Shown here: in pieces, positions 18,591 to 30,030 of the stretch | How positions within the stretch are numbered: position 1 is the first letter of the stretch | How the letters are laid out: each line of letters starts with the position of its first letter | Position numbers and translations under genes: made by a program | Source: Planctomycetota bacterium | Lineage (GTDB): Bacteria; Planctomycetota; J058 | Direction of reading: 5' to 3' | Length of the DNA stretch: 64,000 nt | Assembly (NCBI GenBank): GCA_019636275.1 | Contig: JAHBXY010000006.1 | Span: 42,507 to 106,506, forward strand | The notes under the pieces: model-generated | The model's input: the letters and a program-made list of their open reading frames with translations, nothing else | Databases searched by the model: none | Told to the model about the DNA's origin: nothing

Positions 18591-19765
18591 GCCTGGGCGT
18601 CCTGGCCTGCGCCGGCGCCGGCACGGCCGGCCTGCTCTACCTCGAGATGCGCCAGCAGGACGCGGCGTTCGCCCGCGAGCGCGACAAGCGCGCCGAGGCC
18701 GAGGAGGAGCTCCGCGGGGCGCGCGCCGGCTTCGAGGAGCAGCTCGTGGCCGCGCGGCGCGGCCGCGCCGAGGCCGAGACCGAGACCATGCGCCTGCAGG
18801 GCGAGCTCGAGCGCGTCCGGCGCCGCGGCGAGGAGGAGGGGCAGCGCCTGGGCGAGCGCGTCACCTCGCTCGAGCGCGAGCTCGGGCAGGCGCGCCAGCT
18901 CATCCAGCGCCTGAGCGCCCGCGAGGAGCGGCCGCGGCCCGAGCAGCAGCCCACGGCGCAGGGCGCGCCGGCCGCCGGCGACTGGAAGGCGATCGAGCGG
19001 CGGCTCTCGCAGTCGGTCGTGTTCATCGCCACGCAGCTCTCCGGGCGGCGCAAGGACGGCACGACCGTGCCGCTCAACTGCTTCGGCACGGGGTTCTTCG
19101 CCTCGTCGGCCGGGCACATCGTCACCAACAAGCACGTGATCGAGCCCTGGAAGTTCCGCGAGATGGCCGAGCGCATGGCCGTCGAGGGGATCGAGGTGAT
19201 CGAGGGCTCCTACCAGATCCACGTGTGGGTGGCCGGGACGCGCTTCCTGCGCGGCGCCGGCAACGAGCGCCAGATGGACCTGTCGACCGGCTACTCGACG
19301 GCGACGAACACCCTCGAGGTCGTGCGCACGGCGCCTGACAAGTGGGAGACGATCCAGGTCGGCGGCGGCGGGGCGCGCTCGCTCCGCTACCACGACGACC
19401 AGGGCAACGAGGACCTCGCGATCCTGCGCGCCCGCGTGGCCGCGCCCGTGCCCGCGGTGACCTTCGGCAGCAGCGACTCCGTGGAGAAGCTCGACGAGGT
19501 CATGGTCCTCGGCTTCCCGGCGGGCCCCATGATCCTCGAGGCCGGCGTGGCCGAGACGTCGCCGGCCACGGGGCAGGTGCGCAAGGTCGAGCAGACGATC
19601 TTCGTCTCGGCCGCCATGATCGGCGGCAACTCGGGCGGGCCGCTGATCGACAAGCGCGGGCGCGTCGTCGGGATCAGCACCCGCGTCGCCGGCGGCACCG
19701 AGACGCTCGGCTCCTGCCTGCGGATCGAGCACGCGGTGACGCTGCTGCAGGGCGGGGCCTGGTAG
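18491..19765 (+). CDS. Membrane-anchored trypsin-like serine protease, C-terminal part of the FHA-protease gene
   Basis: Residues about 25-50 are one membrane helix (WPLAIALSLGVLACAGAG). A long charged coiled coil follows (residues 55-147, heptad-rich EEELRGARAGFEEQLVAARR). A trypsin-like S1C domain has the triad H215 (TNKHV), D308 (NEDLAIL) and S381 (GGNSGGP). This is the layout of a DegP/HtrA-type protease placed outside the inner membrane, with no PDZ domain seen. The GTG at 18491 is only the first start in this frame; the real start is probably the FHA ATG at 18018, cut off by frameshifts. Function: probably envelope protein quality control or signalling. Confidence 0.75.
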   Translation: MPPRDEALLDARSDLPPAAPRPKGSPWPLAIALSLGVLACAGAGTAGLLYLEMRQQDAAFARERDKRAEAEEELRGARAGFEEQLVAARRGRAEAETETMRLQGELERVRRRGEEEGQRLGERVTSLERELGQARQLIQRLSAREERPRPEQQPTAQGAPAAGDWKAIERRLSQSVVFIATQLSGRRKDGTTVPLNCFGTGFFASSAGHIVTNKHVIEPWKFREMAERMAVEGIEVIEGSYQIHVWVAGTRFLRGAGNERQMDLSTGYSTATNTLEVVRTAPDKWETIQVGGGGARSLRYHDDQGNEDLAILRARVAAPVPAVTFGSSDSVEKLDEVMVLGFPAGPMILEAGVAETSPATGQVRKVEQTIFVSAAMIGGNSGGPLIDKRGRVVGISTRVAGGTETLGSCLRIEHAVTLLQGGAW

Positions 19766-19794
19766 CTGCCCTCCACGGCCTGCGCGCCGGCTGC

Positions 19795-19800
19795 TACCCT
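19795..19800 (+). promoter_or_regulatory. Candidate -10 hexamer (TACCCT) for the efflux genes
   Basis: TACCCT in the context GGCTGCTACCCTGCC begins 14 bases before the GTG at 19809. No operator repeat of a metal sensor is evident. Confidence 0.4.
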
Positions 19801-19808
19801 GCCTGCGC

Positions 19809-21323
19809 GTGACGAAGAACGCCCTGCTCACCTGCGCGCTGGTCCTCCTGCTCGGCGGCATGAGCTACCGCGTCGTCGTCATCGCCCGGCGCGGGACCTC
19901 GCCGCGCGCTCACGCGCCGGGCGCGGCTCCGGGCGAGTGGTGCGACGAGCACGGCGTGGCCGAGGCCGACTGCTTCGTGTGCTCGCCCGCCCTCGTGCAG
20001 GCGCGCGGCGCGTGCGCCGAGCACGGGGTGCCGGCGGCCATGTGCACGCGCTGCCGGCCGGACCTGGCCGCCGTCTTCCGGTCGGTCGGCGACTGGTGCC
20101 GCGAGCACGCCCTGCCGGAGTCGCAGTGCACGCCCTGCCGGCCGGCGCGCGCGCCGCCGGCGCCGGAGCGCTCGCTCACGGTCGTCCACGACCCGACCGG
20201 CGCCGACCGGAGCGCGCGGCCGCCAAGCGCGGCCTGCCTGACCCACACGCTCCGCGTGCGCCTGAAGACGCCGGCGGTCGCGCGCGAGGTGGGCCTGGAG
20301 GTCGTCGCCGCCGAGCGGCGGCCCTTCCGCGAGGTGCTCACGTGCAACGCGCGCGTGGCCTGGGACGCGGACCGCTTCGCGCACGTGGCCGCCCGCGCGC
20401 CGGGCGTGATCGTGTCGGTCGCCGCCGACCTGGGCCGCCGCGTGGCGCCAGGCGACGTCCTGCTCACGCTCGACTCGGCGGCCGTCGGCGAGGCCGAGAC
20501 GGCCGTGGTCGAGGCGGCGGCGCTGGCCGCCCTGTGGGCGAAGAACCACGCGCGCGAGGTCGACCTCGCCGGGCGCGGCGTCGGCACGCTGCGGGCCGTC
20601 GTCGACGCCGAGACGCGCCAGACCGAGGCCCACGTGGCGCTCGTGCGCGCGCGGCAGCGCCTCCTGAACCTGGGCGTCGAGGCGGGCCGCCTCGAGGCGC
20701 TCGAGGCGGGCGCGCGGCCGGGGTCGCTCCTGACCGTGAAGGCGCCGTTCGCCGGCGAGGTCGTCGAGCGCCACGCCGTCGTGGGCGAGGTCGTGCAGGC
20801 GGGCGAGGCCCTGCTCGTCGTGGCCGACGCCTCGCGCATGTGGGCCCTGATCGACGTGCCCGAGGAGGAGCACCCGCGCGTGCGCCCGGGCCAGGCGGTC
20901 GTGGTCACCGTCGAGGCGCCGCGCGGCCTCGCCGTCGCCGGCAAGCTCGACTGGGTCAGCCCGGCCGTCGACCCGCGCACGCGCACCGTCACCGCCCGCG
21001 CCGTCCTCGACAACCAGGACGGCCGCCTGCGCGCCCACCTGTTCGGCAAGGCGCGCGTCACCCTGCACCAGGAGGACGACGTCGTCCTGGTCCCGCGCGA
21101 GGCGGTGCAGTGGGAGGGCTGCTGCAACGTCGTCTTCGTGCGCCAGAGCGACACGGTCTACGAGCCGCGCAAGGTGACGCTCGGCTGCGCGACGCCCGGC
21201 GCCTACGAGGTGCTCGACGGCCTCGAGGCCGGCGAGCCGATCGTGACCACGGGCAGCTTCCTGCTCAAGACCGAGATCCTCAAGGGGAGCATCGGCGCGG
21301 GCTGCTGCGAGGGCGAAGAGTAG
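19809..21323 (+). CDS. RND periplasmic adaptor (CusB/CzcB-like) with three Cys/His repeats
   Basis: A 504-residue membrane-fusion protein that would link the RND pump at 21352 to an outer-membrane channel. After an N-terminal anchor (LLTCALVLLLGGMSY), three repeats of WC-x-EHGV-x(4)-C-x-x-C type stand at about residues 38-110 (EWCDEHGVAEADCFVC, ACAEHGVPAAMCTRC, WCREHALPESQCTPC). They look like metal-binding sites. The adaptor core follows: barrel-sandwich (APGVIVSVAADLGRRVAPGD), short hairpin, second half (TVKAPFAGEVVERHAVVGEVV) and beta-barrel (LIDVPEEEHPRVRPGQAVVV). The tail has GCCEGEE. The Cys repeats suggest Cu, Zn or a similar soft metal as cargo. Confidence 0.85.
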   Translation: MTKNALLTCALVLLLGGMSYRVVVIARRGTSPRAHAPGAAPGEWCDEHGVAEADCFVCSPALVQARGACAEHGVPAAMCTRCRPDLAAVFRSVGDWCREHALPESQCTPCRPARAPPAPERSLTVVHDPTGADRSARPPSAACLTHTLRVRLKTPAVAREVGLEVVAAERRPFREVLTCNARVAWDADRFAHVAARAPGVIVSVAADLGRRVAPGDVLLTLDSAAVGEAETAVVEAAALAALWAKNHAREVDLAGRGVGTLRAVVDAETRQTEAHVALVRARQRLLNLGVEAGRLEALEAGARPGSLLTVKAPFAGEVVERHAVVGEVVQAGEALLVVADASRMWALIDVPEEEHPRVRPGQAVVVTVEAPRGLAVAGKLDWVSPAVDPRTRTVTARAVLDNQDGRLRAHLFGKARVTLHQEDDVVLVPREAVQWEGCCNVVFVRQSDTVYEPRKVTLGCATPGAYEVLDGLEAGEPIVTTGSFLLKTEILKGSIGAGCCEGEE

Positions 21324-21351
21324 TGAGCGGCCCCAGGCTCCTGGACGCCCG

Positions 21352-24450
<3,099 letters not shown>

Positions 24451-24502
24451 GGCGCTGTTGCGGCCCCCGCCTGCAGGCGCCATCCTCCGCGGAGAGGGAT
24501 GG

Positions 24503-25105
24503 ATGCCCGGTCCGTGCCGCTTCTGCGACAGGCCGGTCCCGGAGGGGACCGATCGCTGCCCGCACTGCGGCGGGAGGTACGTCCCGGGCGCCCGCCGCAG
24601 CGTCGTCCCTCCGGCCGCGGCCGGCCGAGCGGCCGAGGTCGCGCGGCAGGTCGGCGAGGCGCGCCTGTTCCTGGTCGGCATGGGCGCGCTCCTGCTGCTC
24701 CTGTGGACCTCGGCGACCCTCACCGGGACCGAGGGGTTCCGCTCCTGGGAGGCGCGCCAATCGCTCTTCTACTTCCTCGTCGCCCACCGCCACGTCTTCG
24801 GGTTGATCGGCGCGGGCCTCCTGACCGCCGGGGGCGGGTTCTGGGCCACGAACCGCCTCGGCTACGCCTACGCCGGCGGGCTCCTCTGGCTCGCCCTCGT
24901 CCTCTCCCCGCTCCTGCTCCTGCTCTTCAGCGCCGGCGCCGGTGACCTCACGACCGAGCTGGACGGGGAGCACGTCGCAGGGGCGGGGAGCCTGCTCCCT
25001 GCCCTCTTCGCCTGGGCCACGGTCGCCACGCTGCCGCTGTACTACTTCCGGGAGCTCGGTCGGCTGCGTCGCGCCGAGCGAGCCGATCCAGAAGCCGAGG
25101 GCTAG
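24503..25105 (+). CDS. Zinc-ribbon membrane protein
   Basis: A 200-residue protein. An N-terminal zinc ribbon (CRFCDRPVPEGTDRCPHCGG, Cys-x2-Cys twice, residues 4-22) is followed by about four membrane helices: LFLVGMGALLLLLW, HVFGLIGAGLLTAGGGFW, GLLWLALVLSPLLLLLF and a weaker one near LLPALFAWATVATLPL. No family was recognised. The ATG at 24503 directly follows GGAGAGGG. It sits 52 bases behind the efflux pump, in the same direction, and could be part of that transcript, but nothing links it functionally. Cytoplasmic zinc-ribbon plus membrane helices is a common planctomycete layout of unknown use. Confidence 0.6.
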   Translation: MPGPCRFCDRPVPEGTDRCPHCGGRYVPGARRSVVPPAAAGRAAEVARQVGEARLFLVGMGALLLLLWTSATLTGTEGFRSWEARQSLFYFLVAHRHVFGLIGAGLLTAGGGFWATNRLGYAYAGGLLWLALVLSPLLLLLFSAGAGDLTTELDGEHVAGAGSLLPALFAWATVATLPLYYFRELGRLRRAERADPEAEG

Positions 25106-25198
25106 ATCACCGACCACGATCCTCGATGGCACGGGGCTCCGCGGCGCGAGGTCGTAGGTGCACCGGAACGGACGCGACTTGACGCGCCGGATGAAGGG

Positions 25199-25242
25199 GC
25201 TCCCGACGATCGCTGAGCTTGGCGGCCACGATCGTCGGGAGC
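25199..25242. terminator. Hairpin between convergent genes, candidate terminator
   Basis: Perfect 14-bp arms (25199-25212 and 25229-25242, GCTCCCGACGATCG and its complement) with a 16-base loop lie between the convergent genes ending at 25105 and 25338. The rest of the 232-base space shows nothing. Confidence 0.45.
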
Positions 25243-25337
25243 ACCCGATGAGGCTTGTTGTCGTACTTCGCGCCGAAACGACGCGTCGGTCATGTGACCG
25301 GCAGCGGCGCGGTCACAGGCCCGCGTGGAGCGCGCGA

Positions 25338-26537
25338 TCAGGCCAGCCGCTCGATGCGCGAGCGCCCGAGGTCGGTGATCACGACGAGGCTGCCCTCGGT
25401 CGGGACCAGGACGAAGCGCGGCTCCGGGAGGAGGCCGTGGGAGCAGAAGAGCTCCTCCCCGGTCTCGAGATCGACCCCGAAGATCGTGCGGCGTTCGCCC
25501 TCGAGCGCCAGGTAGAGGACGTCGGCGGCGCGCGCCCACGCCAGGAGGCGCTGCCCGACGAGGCGCCCCCGCGCCCGCCACAGCTCGCGACCGTCCGCGC
25601 GCGCGAGGGCCCTCACCTCACGGATGGACCGGACTGCGCCGTCGCCCTCCACGACTTGCACCCAGGTGGGGCCGTCGAGCAGCCAGGTGCCCGGCATGCG
25701 CGAGCACTCCCACCAGGGGGCCCCGGTCCGGGTGTCGACCGCGAGCAGGTCGCGACTGCCGAGGGGCGCGACGAGGGCACCCCCTCGTGGGTCGCTCGCG
25801 ACCAGGCGCGCCTCGAGCTCCCAGCGGACCTCGCCGGTGTCGAGGGAGCGAGCTCGTATCATGAGATCATCGGCGTGCATGTTGAGCAGCGTGTCCCCCG
25901 CCAGGCCGACGTAGTCGCGGCGCACCACCCTCGGCAGCTCGGCCACCTCGCCCGGCCGCTCGCCCACGTCGACGACCACCTGCGCATCGACCGGATACCA
26001 CACCACGACTCGATCGGCCCTCACCTCCAGCCGCGCGTCCCGCGCCCAGCCGGGCAGCGGGGCGGCGAGCGCCTCGACCCCCGTCGCTCTCTCGATGAGG
26101 GCGAGCTGGGCGGGGCGATCCGGCCGGAGGAGGGCGACCCATGGCCCGCAGAGCGCAGCCGACGCCTGCTCGAAGTCGCCCTCGAGCGACCACACCACCT
26201 CGAGGCCGTCAGGCCTCAGCGCTTGCAGGGAGCGGCGGCGGAGCAGGAACAGGAGGTCTCCGTGGGCCCCGACGGCGGGAGCCATCCCTGGCGCGAGCGA
26301 GGCGAAGTCCATCACCTCGGGCTGCCGGCGCACCCCCGCCGGGCGCGCCTCGAGCGCGTCCCAGGAGTCGAGGTCGCCCCCCCGGGCGAGGCGGCACCGG
26401 ACCGGCCACGCGCGTGCCGGGTCGCCCGCCCGCTCGCAGGCGCGTGCGAACGCGCGGGCTTCGACCGCGTCGTACGGGGCCGCCGCGGCCCGTTCCAGGC
26501 GCCGTAGGTGCTCCTCCACGCGACGCAGTCTACTCAC
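25338..26537 (-). CDS. PQQ-like beta-propeller protein
   Basis: About 399 residues, probably cytoplasmic, with no signal peptide seen. Repeating blade motifs of the PQQ-like/WD type are visible: LEVVWSLEGDF, LDTGEVRWELEARL, VDTRTGAPWWECSR, ADGRELWRARGRL, VDLETGEELFCS. Each is of the kind 'D-x-x-TG-x-x-x-W'. The first 50 residues are a charged helix (RVEEHLRRLERAAAAPYDAVEA). Such propellers usually act as scaffolds or sensors. The GTG at 26537 was chosen; a GGAGG sits 17 bases upstream, so the start is not certain. It stands alone, divergent from the transglutaminase gene. Confidence 0.65.
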   Translation of the reverse strand: MSRLRRVEEHLRRLERAAAAPYDAVEARAFARACERAGDPARAWPVRCRLARGGDLDSWDALEARPAGVRRQPEVMDFASLAPGMAPAVGAHGDLLFLLRRRSLQALRPDGLEVVWSLEGDFEQASAALCGPWVALLRPDRPAQLALIERATGVEALAAPLPGWARDARLEVRADRVVVWYPVDAQVVVDVGERPGEVAELPRVVRRDYVGLAGDTLLNMHADDLMIRARSLDTGEVRWELEARLVASDPRGGALVAPLGSRDLLAVDTRTGAPWWECSRMPGTWLLDGPTWVQVVEGDGAVRSIREVRALARADGRELWRARGRLVGQRLLAWARAADVLYLALEGERRTIFGVDLETGEELFCSHGLLPEPRFVLVPTEGSLVVITDLGRSRIERLA

Positions 26538-26611
26538 GGCGACCGGACCGTTCACCTCCCTCGCCGCGCCCGACACCCGCGCGGCGAGCGACGGGCCGCC
26601 GGGGCGGCTGC

Positions 26612-26617
26612 TACGAT
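26612..26617 (+). promoter_or_regulatory. Candidate -10 hexamer (TACGAT) for the transglutaminase operon
   Basis: TACGAT in GGCTGCTACGATCCTG precedes a GGAGG ribosome site (26627-26631) and the ATG at 26636. Confidence 0.5.
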
Positions 26618-26635
26618 CCTGCGCCCGGAGGTGTC

Positions 26636-28531
26636 ATGACCCGCTGCCTGGCCGCCCTCGCGCTCGTCGCGCTGCTCCTCGCGCCGGCCCGCGCCGACAC
26701 GCCGGCGGTCGCCACGGAGCGGCACTACGAGATCCTCCGCAACGGCCAGAAGGTCGGCCACTGCTCGGTGACCTGGGCGCCGTCGACCTGGCAGGGGAGG
26801 CGGACGATCCACGACACGACGTCGATCGTGCGCCGCTCGGTGCGCAACATGATGGGCCACAAGGACACGTTCTCCACGACGACCACGATCGACCTCGAGC
26901 GCGACGAGGACGGGACGCTCTGGTGGCAGCGGATCCGGGTCGACGAGGGGTCGCGCGTGCTCGTCGAGGAGGCCACCTGGACCGGCGCCGGCTACGAGCA
27001 CGTGAGCACGGTCGACGGCGTCGAGCACAAGCGCGTGACGATCGCGCTCGACGCGCCGGTCATGGCCGACTCGGAGGCGTTCATCGGCCCGCGCGTGCGG
27101 CGCGGCGAGGTGAAGCCGGGCGACGCGCTCGACCTGCGCGAGCTCGACGTGCGCGCGCAGGGGGCGCACGTGACCCGGCTGGTGATCCTGCCGCCGGAGG
27201 AGGTCGAGGGCGAGGCGGGCAAGGTGCGCTGCACGCCGGTGCGGCAGGAGGACGCGGCCTCGGGCTCGGAGCTCACGCTGTGGATCGACGCCGACGGGGC
27301 GTTCGTGCAGCTCCGCGACGACCAGGGCAACCACTACCGCCGCGCGACGCGCGCGGTCGCCGAGGAGATGCCCGTCAAACCGGCCGAGTACTCGATCACG
27401 ACCCCGTCCAGCCCCACGCTCGAGCGGATCTTCACCGCCGCGAAGGTCACCGTCGACCTCCACCTCCAGGGCGACCCACACCGCAAGCTCCCCGACCTGC
27501 CGGCCTCGCCCTGGTCGCGGGCCGGCGCGCCGCGCGGCAGCGACGAGGCGGGCTGGGTGATCCCGGTCGAGCTCTCGGCCTACGACGACCTCTCCGCGAA
27601 GGCGACCTTCGACGACGTGGACCGCGCGGCCTTCGCCCGCGACCTCGAGCCGACCGTCCTCATGCCCTGCGACCACCCCGACCTGGTGCGCACGGCGAAG
27701 CGGGTCGTGGGCGACGCGGTGACCCTGCGCGAGGCGGCCCACCGGCTCGTCCGCTGGGTCTACACGCGGTTGCAGAAGCAGAGCCCAGACGTGAACGAGG
27801 CCACGGCGCTCGAGATCCTGCGCGACATGCAGGGCGACTGCTCGGAGCACTGCGTCCTGTTCGTGGCCCTGTGCCGGGCGGCCGGGATCCCGGCGCGGCG
27901 CTGCAGCGGCTACGTGTGCCTTGGCACGCAGTGGGGCTCGCACGCCTGGGCGGAGATCTGGATCGGCGCCTGGGTGAGCGCCGACCCGACGACGGGCGAG
28001 ATCGGCGGCGGGGCGCGCTACCTGTTCTTCGGCTACCAGGACCGCCCCGACAGCTTCCCCGGGGTCGTGTCGTCGCGGATCACCGGGCGGATCCGCCTGG
28101 TCACGACGTCGCTCACCGCGCCCGAGGCCGAGGGCGGCGCCACCTACGACCTGACCGACCCCGCCGCCCACCGGACGTCCGACGCCGCCGCGCGGCGCTA
28201 CGTCAACGCCCTGGCCGGGATCGAGGCCCACGACCTCCCGGACGGGTGGACCGCGCGCCACGTGGGCGCGGCGAGCCTGACGCTCCAGGGGCCGGGCGTC
28301 TACTGCTCGCTCTCGGTCATGGCCGACCAGGGCGCCGACCTGGCCATGTGGGGCGGCGCCAACGGCAGCTTCTGCGGGGTCCCGGCGCGCGTGGGCGGCC
28401 ACGGCAAGCGCCGCACCGTGATCGTCCACAGCCGGCGGCGGATCGTGCAGGTCTCGATCGCCGAGACGACCGACGAGGCCTACGAGGCCCTGCAGAAGGT
28501 CCTGGCCCGCACGTTCGGGAGCGCCCCATGA
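26636..28531 (+). CDS. Secreted transglutaminase-like cysteine protein
   Basis: A 631-residue exported protein. The signal peptide is MTRCLAALALVALLLAPARAD. The transglutaminase-like core has the catalytic Cys C402 in MQGDCSEHC, the His in GSHAWAEIW and the Asp in SADPTTGE; the block AHRLVRWVYTRLQKQ before it is usual for such domains. Residues 20-330 are beta-rich and resemble the N-terminal half of secreted transglutaminase-like proteins (DUF3858-like region, tentative). Activity may be peptide cleavage or cross-linking in the periplasm. Its stop overlaps the GST start by ATGA. Confidence 0.85.
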   Translation: MTRCLAALALVALLLAPARADTPAVATERHYEILRNGQKVGHCSVTWAPSTWQGRRTIHDTTSIVRRSVRNMMGHKDTFSTTTTIDLERDEDGTLWWQRIRVDEGSRVLVEEATWTGAGYEHVSTVDGVEHKRVTIALDAPVMADSEAFIGPRVRRGEVKPGDALDLRELDVRAQGAHVTRLVILPPEEVEGEAGKVRCTPVRQEDAASGSELTLWIDADGAFVQLRDDQGNHYRRATRAVAEEMPVKPAEYSITTPSSPTLERIFTAAKVTVDLHLQGDPHRKLPDLPASPWSRAGAPRGSDEAGWVIPVELSAYDDLSAKATFDDVDRAAFARDLEPTVLMPCDHPDLVRTAKRVVGDAVTLREAAHRLVRWVYTRLQKQSPDVNEATALEILRDMQGDCSEHCVLFVALCRAAGIPARRCSGYVCLGTQWGSHAWAEIWIGAWVSADPTTGEIGGGARYLFFGYQDRPDSFPGVVSSRITGRIRLVTTSLTAPEAEGGATYDLTDPAAHRTSDAAARRYVNALAGIEAHDLPDGWTARHVGAASLTLQGPGVYCSLSVMADQGADLAMWGGANGSFCGVPARVGGHGKRRTVIVHSRRRIVQVSIAETTDEAYEALQKVLARTFGSAP

Positions 28532-29289
28532 ACCGCCTGGTGACGATCGCCCTGTCCCACTTCTGCGAGAAGGCCCGCTGGGCCCTCGAGCGCGCCGGCC
28601 TGCCCTTCGTCGAGGAGGCCCACCCGGCCCTGCTCCACTGGCTGGCGGCCTGGCGGGCCGGCGGCGGGCGGACCCTGCCCGTCCTGATCACCGACGACGG
28701 CGTGTCGCTGGCCGACTCGACGGAGATCCTGCGCTGGGTCGACGAGCGGGCGCGGCTCGGCCTCTACCCCGAGGGCGACGCCCGGCGCGAGGTGGACGCG
28801 CTCGAGGACCTGTTCGACGAGACGCTCGGGCCGCACGTCCGCCGCTGGGTCTACTCGTTCGTCCTCGAGGACCCGGCCCTCACGCGGCGCCTGCTCACGC
28901 TGAACGTCTCCGCCGGGGAGCGCCTCGCCTACCGGCTGGGACAGCCGCTGATCACGGCCGCCATGCGGCGCGGCCTGAGGATCTCGCGCGAGGGCGGCGC
29001 CCGCTCGCGGGCGAAGGTCGAGGCGGTGTTCGACCGCGTCGACGCGCTGCTCGCCGACGGGCGCCCGTTCCTCGCCGGCGACGCCTTCACGGCGGCCGAC
29101 CTGACCTTCGCCGCGCTGGCCGCGCCGGCGCTGGGGGTCGACGGCTACGGCCCGCCCGGCATGCCCGGCGCCGAGGTCCTGCCGGCGGCCCTGCGCGAGG
29201 AGATCGCGCCGCTCCAGGCGCGGCCGGCCGGCGCGCACGCCGCCCGCCTCTACCGCGACGAGCGCCGCAGGGTGGCCGTGGCGACCTGA
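28528..29289 (+). CDS. Glutathione S-transferase family protein
   Basis: A 253-residue two-domain protein. The thioredoxin-like N-domain begins RLVTIALSHFCEKARWALER, with the S/C-x-x-x-R motif of bacterial GSTs, then the cis-Pro block RTLPVLITDDG and the glutathione-contact block LADSTEILRWVD. The helical C-domain has FLAGDAFTAADLTFAAL, the usual N-capping box. The reaction is conjugation or reduction with glutathione or a related thiol; the substrate is unknown. It is coupled to the transglutaminase gene by a 4-base overlap, but the two proteins act in different compartments, so the link may be only positional. Confidence 0.85.
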   Translation: MNRLVTIALSHFCEKARWALERAGLPFVEEAHPALLHWLAAWRAGGGRTLPVLITDDGVSLADSTEILRWVDERARLGLYPEGDARREVDALEDLFDETLGPHVRRWVYSFVLEDPALTRRLLTLNVSAGERLAYRLGQPLITAAMRRGLRISREGGARSRAKVEAVFDRVDALLADGRPFLAGDAFTAADLTFAALAAPALGVDGYGPPGMPGAEVLPAALREEIAPLQARPAGAHAARLYRDERRRVAVAT

Positions 29290-29519
29290 GCGGGGGAGCC
29301 CGCCGCGTCGAGGGTCAGGAGGCCCGTCGCCCGTGGGGAGCGCCGGCCGGGCGGGCTCCGTGCGCACCCCGTTCTCGGCCAGTCTCGGGAAGGGGCGGCG
29401 GGCGGCGGCGGATCCCGTGGCGGGGCAGGCGCGACGACGGGCATGGCGCGTGGATGTGCTTCCGGCGAGAGAGAACAGGGCCGTGACGCGACGCGTCGTG
29501 GCCGAGGAGGCGGGAGCCC

Positions 29520-29705
29520 ATGGACGAACCGCGGAGGCGCCAGGAGTCGGGGCGCAGCGAGGTGATCCGCCTCGACGGCGGCGGGTGCGTCGTGGCCACG
29601 GAGCGCGTCGACCTCGACGGCGTCGCCTGGCTGACGCTGAGCCGCTTCGACGACCCCGGCGGCGACAGCGAGGAGGCGCGCGGCCTCCCGCCGCCCCCGG
29701 CCTGA
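29520..29705 (+). CDS. Small hypothetical protein
   Basis: A 61-residue frame with ATG preceded by AGGAGG at good distance. The centre (SEVIRLDGGGCVVATERVDLDGVAWLTLSRFD) looks like a beta hairpin. No relatives were recognised. It lies in an otherwise gene-free stretch (29290-30030) between the GST gene and a convergent lipoprotein gene; 29290-29519 shows no feature. It could be real or chance. Confidence 0.35.
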   Translation: MDEPRRRQESGRSEVIRLDGGGCVVATERVDLDGVAWLTLSRFDDPGGDSEEARGLPPPPA

Positions 29706-29707
29706 CC

Positions 29708-29758
29708 GCGCTCACCGGTTGATCCGAGAGCGAAGCGAGCAGATCGACCGGTGAGCGC
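29708..29758. repeat. 17-bp inverted repeat, possible terminator
   Basis: Arms 29708-29724 and 29742-29758 (core CTCACCGGTTGATC) pair along 17 positions with one G-T wobble around a 17-base loop. It starts three bases after the stop of the small ORF. Confidence 0.5.
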
Positions 29759-29881
29759 GCGGCCGGAGCGAGGGCGATAGGTGCGTCACTGCGGATCGGA
29801 GCCTCGGGCCGCGCTCCTGGACGTGGGCATCACGACGATGCGACGGCCGCTGTGACATGGACCCGGCCTGAAACGACCGGG

Positions 29882-29916
29882 CCGCGGCGGCGGCGCGAAG
29901 CGCGCCGCCGCCGCGG
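29882..29916. terminator. Strong GC hairpin, candidate terminator
   Basis: A perfect 16-bp stem (29882-29897 with 29901-29916) of alternating GCG units and a 3-base loop. It lies about 115 bases beyond the stop of the minus-strand lipoprotein gene and could end transcription from either side. Confidence 0.45.
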
Positions 29917-30030
29917 TCCTCGGCTCCAGCTCCCGGGTCGGTCACGGGGGAGAGGGGTGGGGCTTCGACCGACCCGGGTGGCGGCCGCCGGCGCGACCCG
30001 TGAGGGTCAGCCCGCCCGCCGCCGCGCGCC

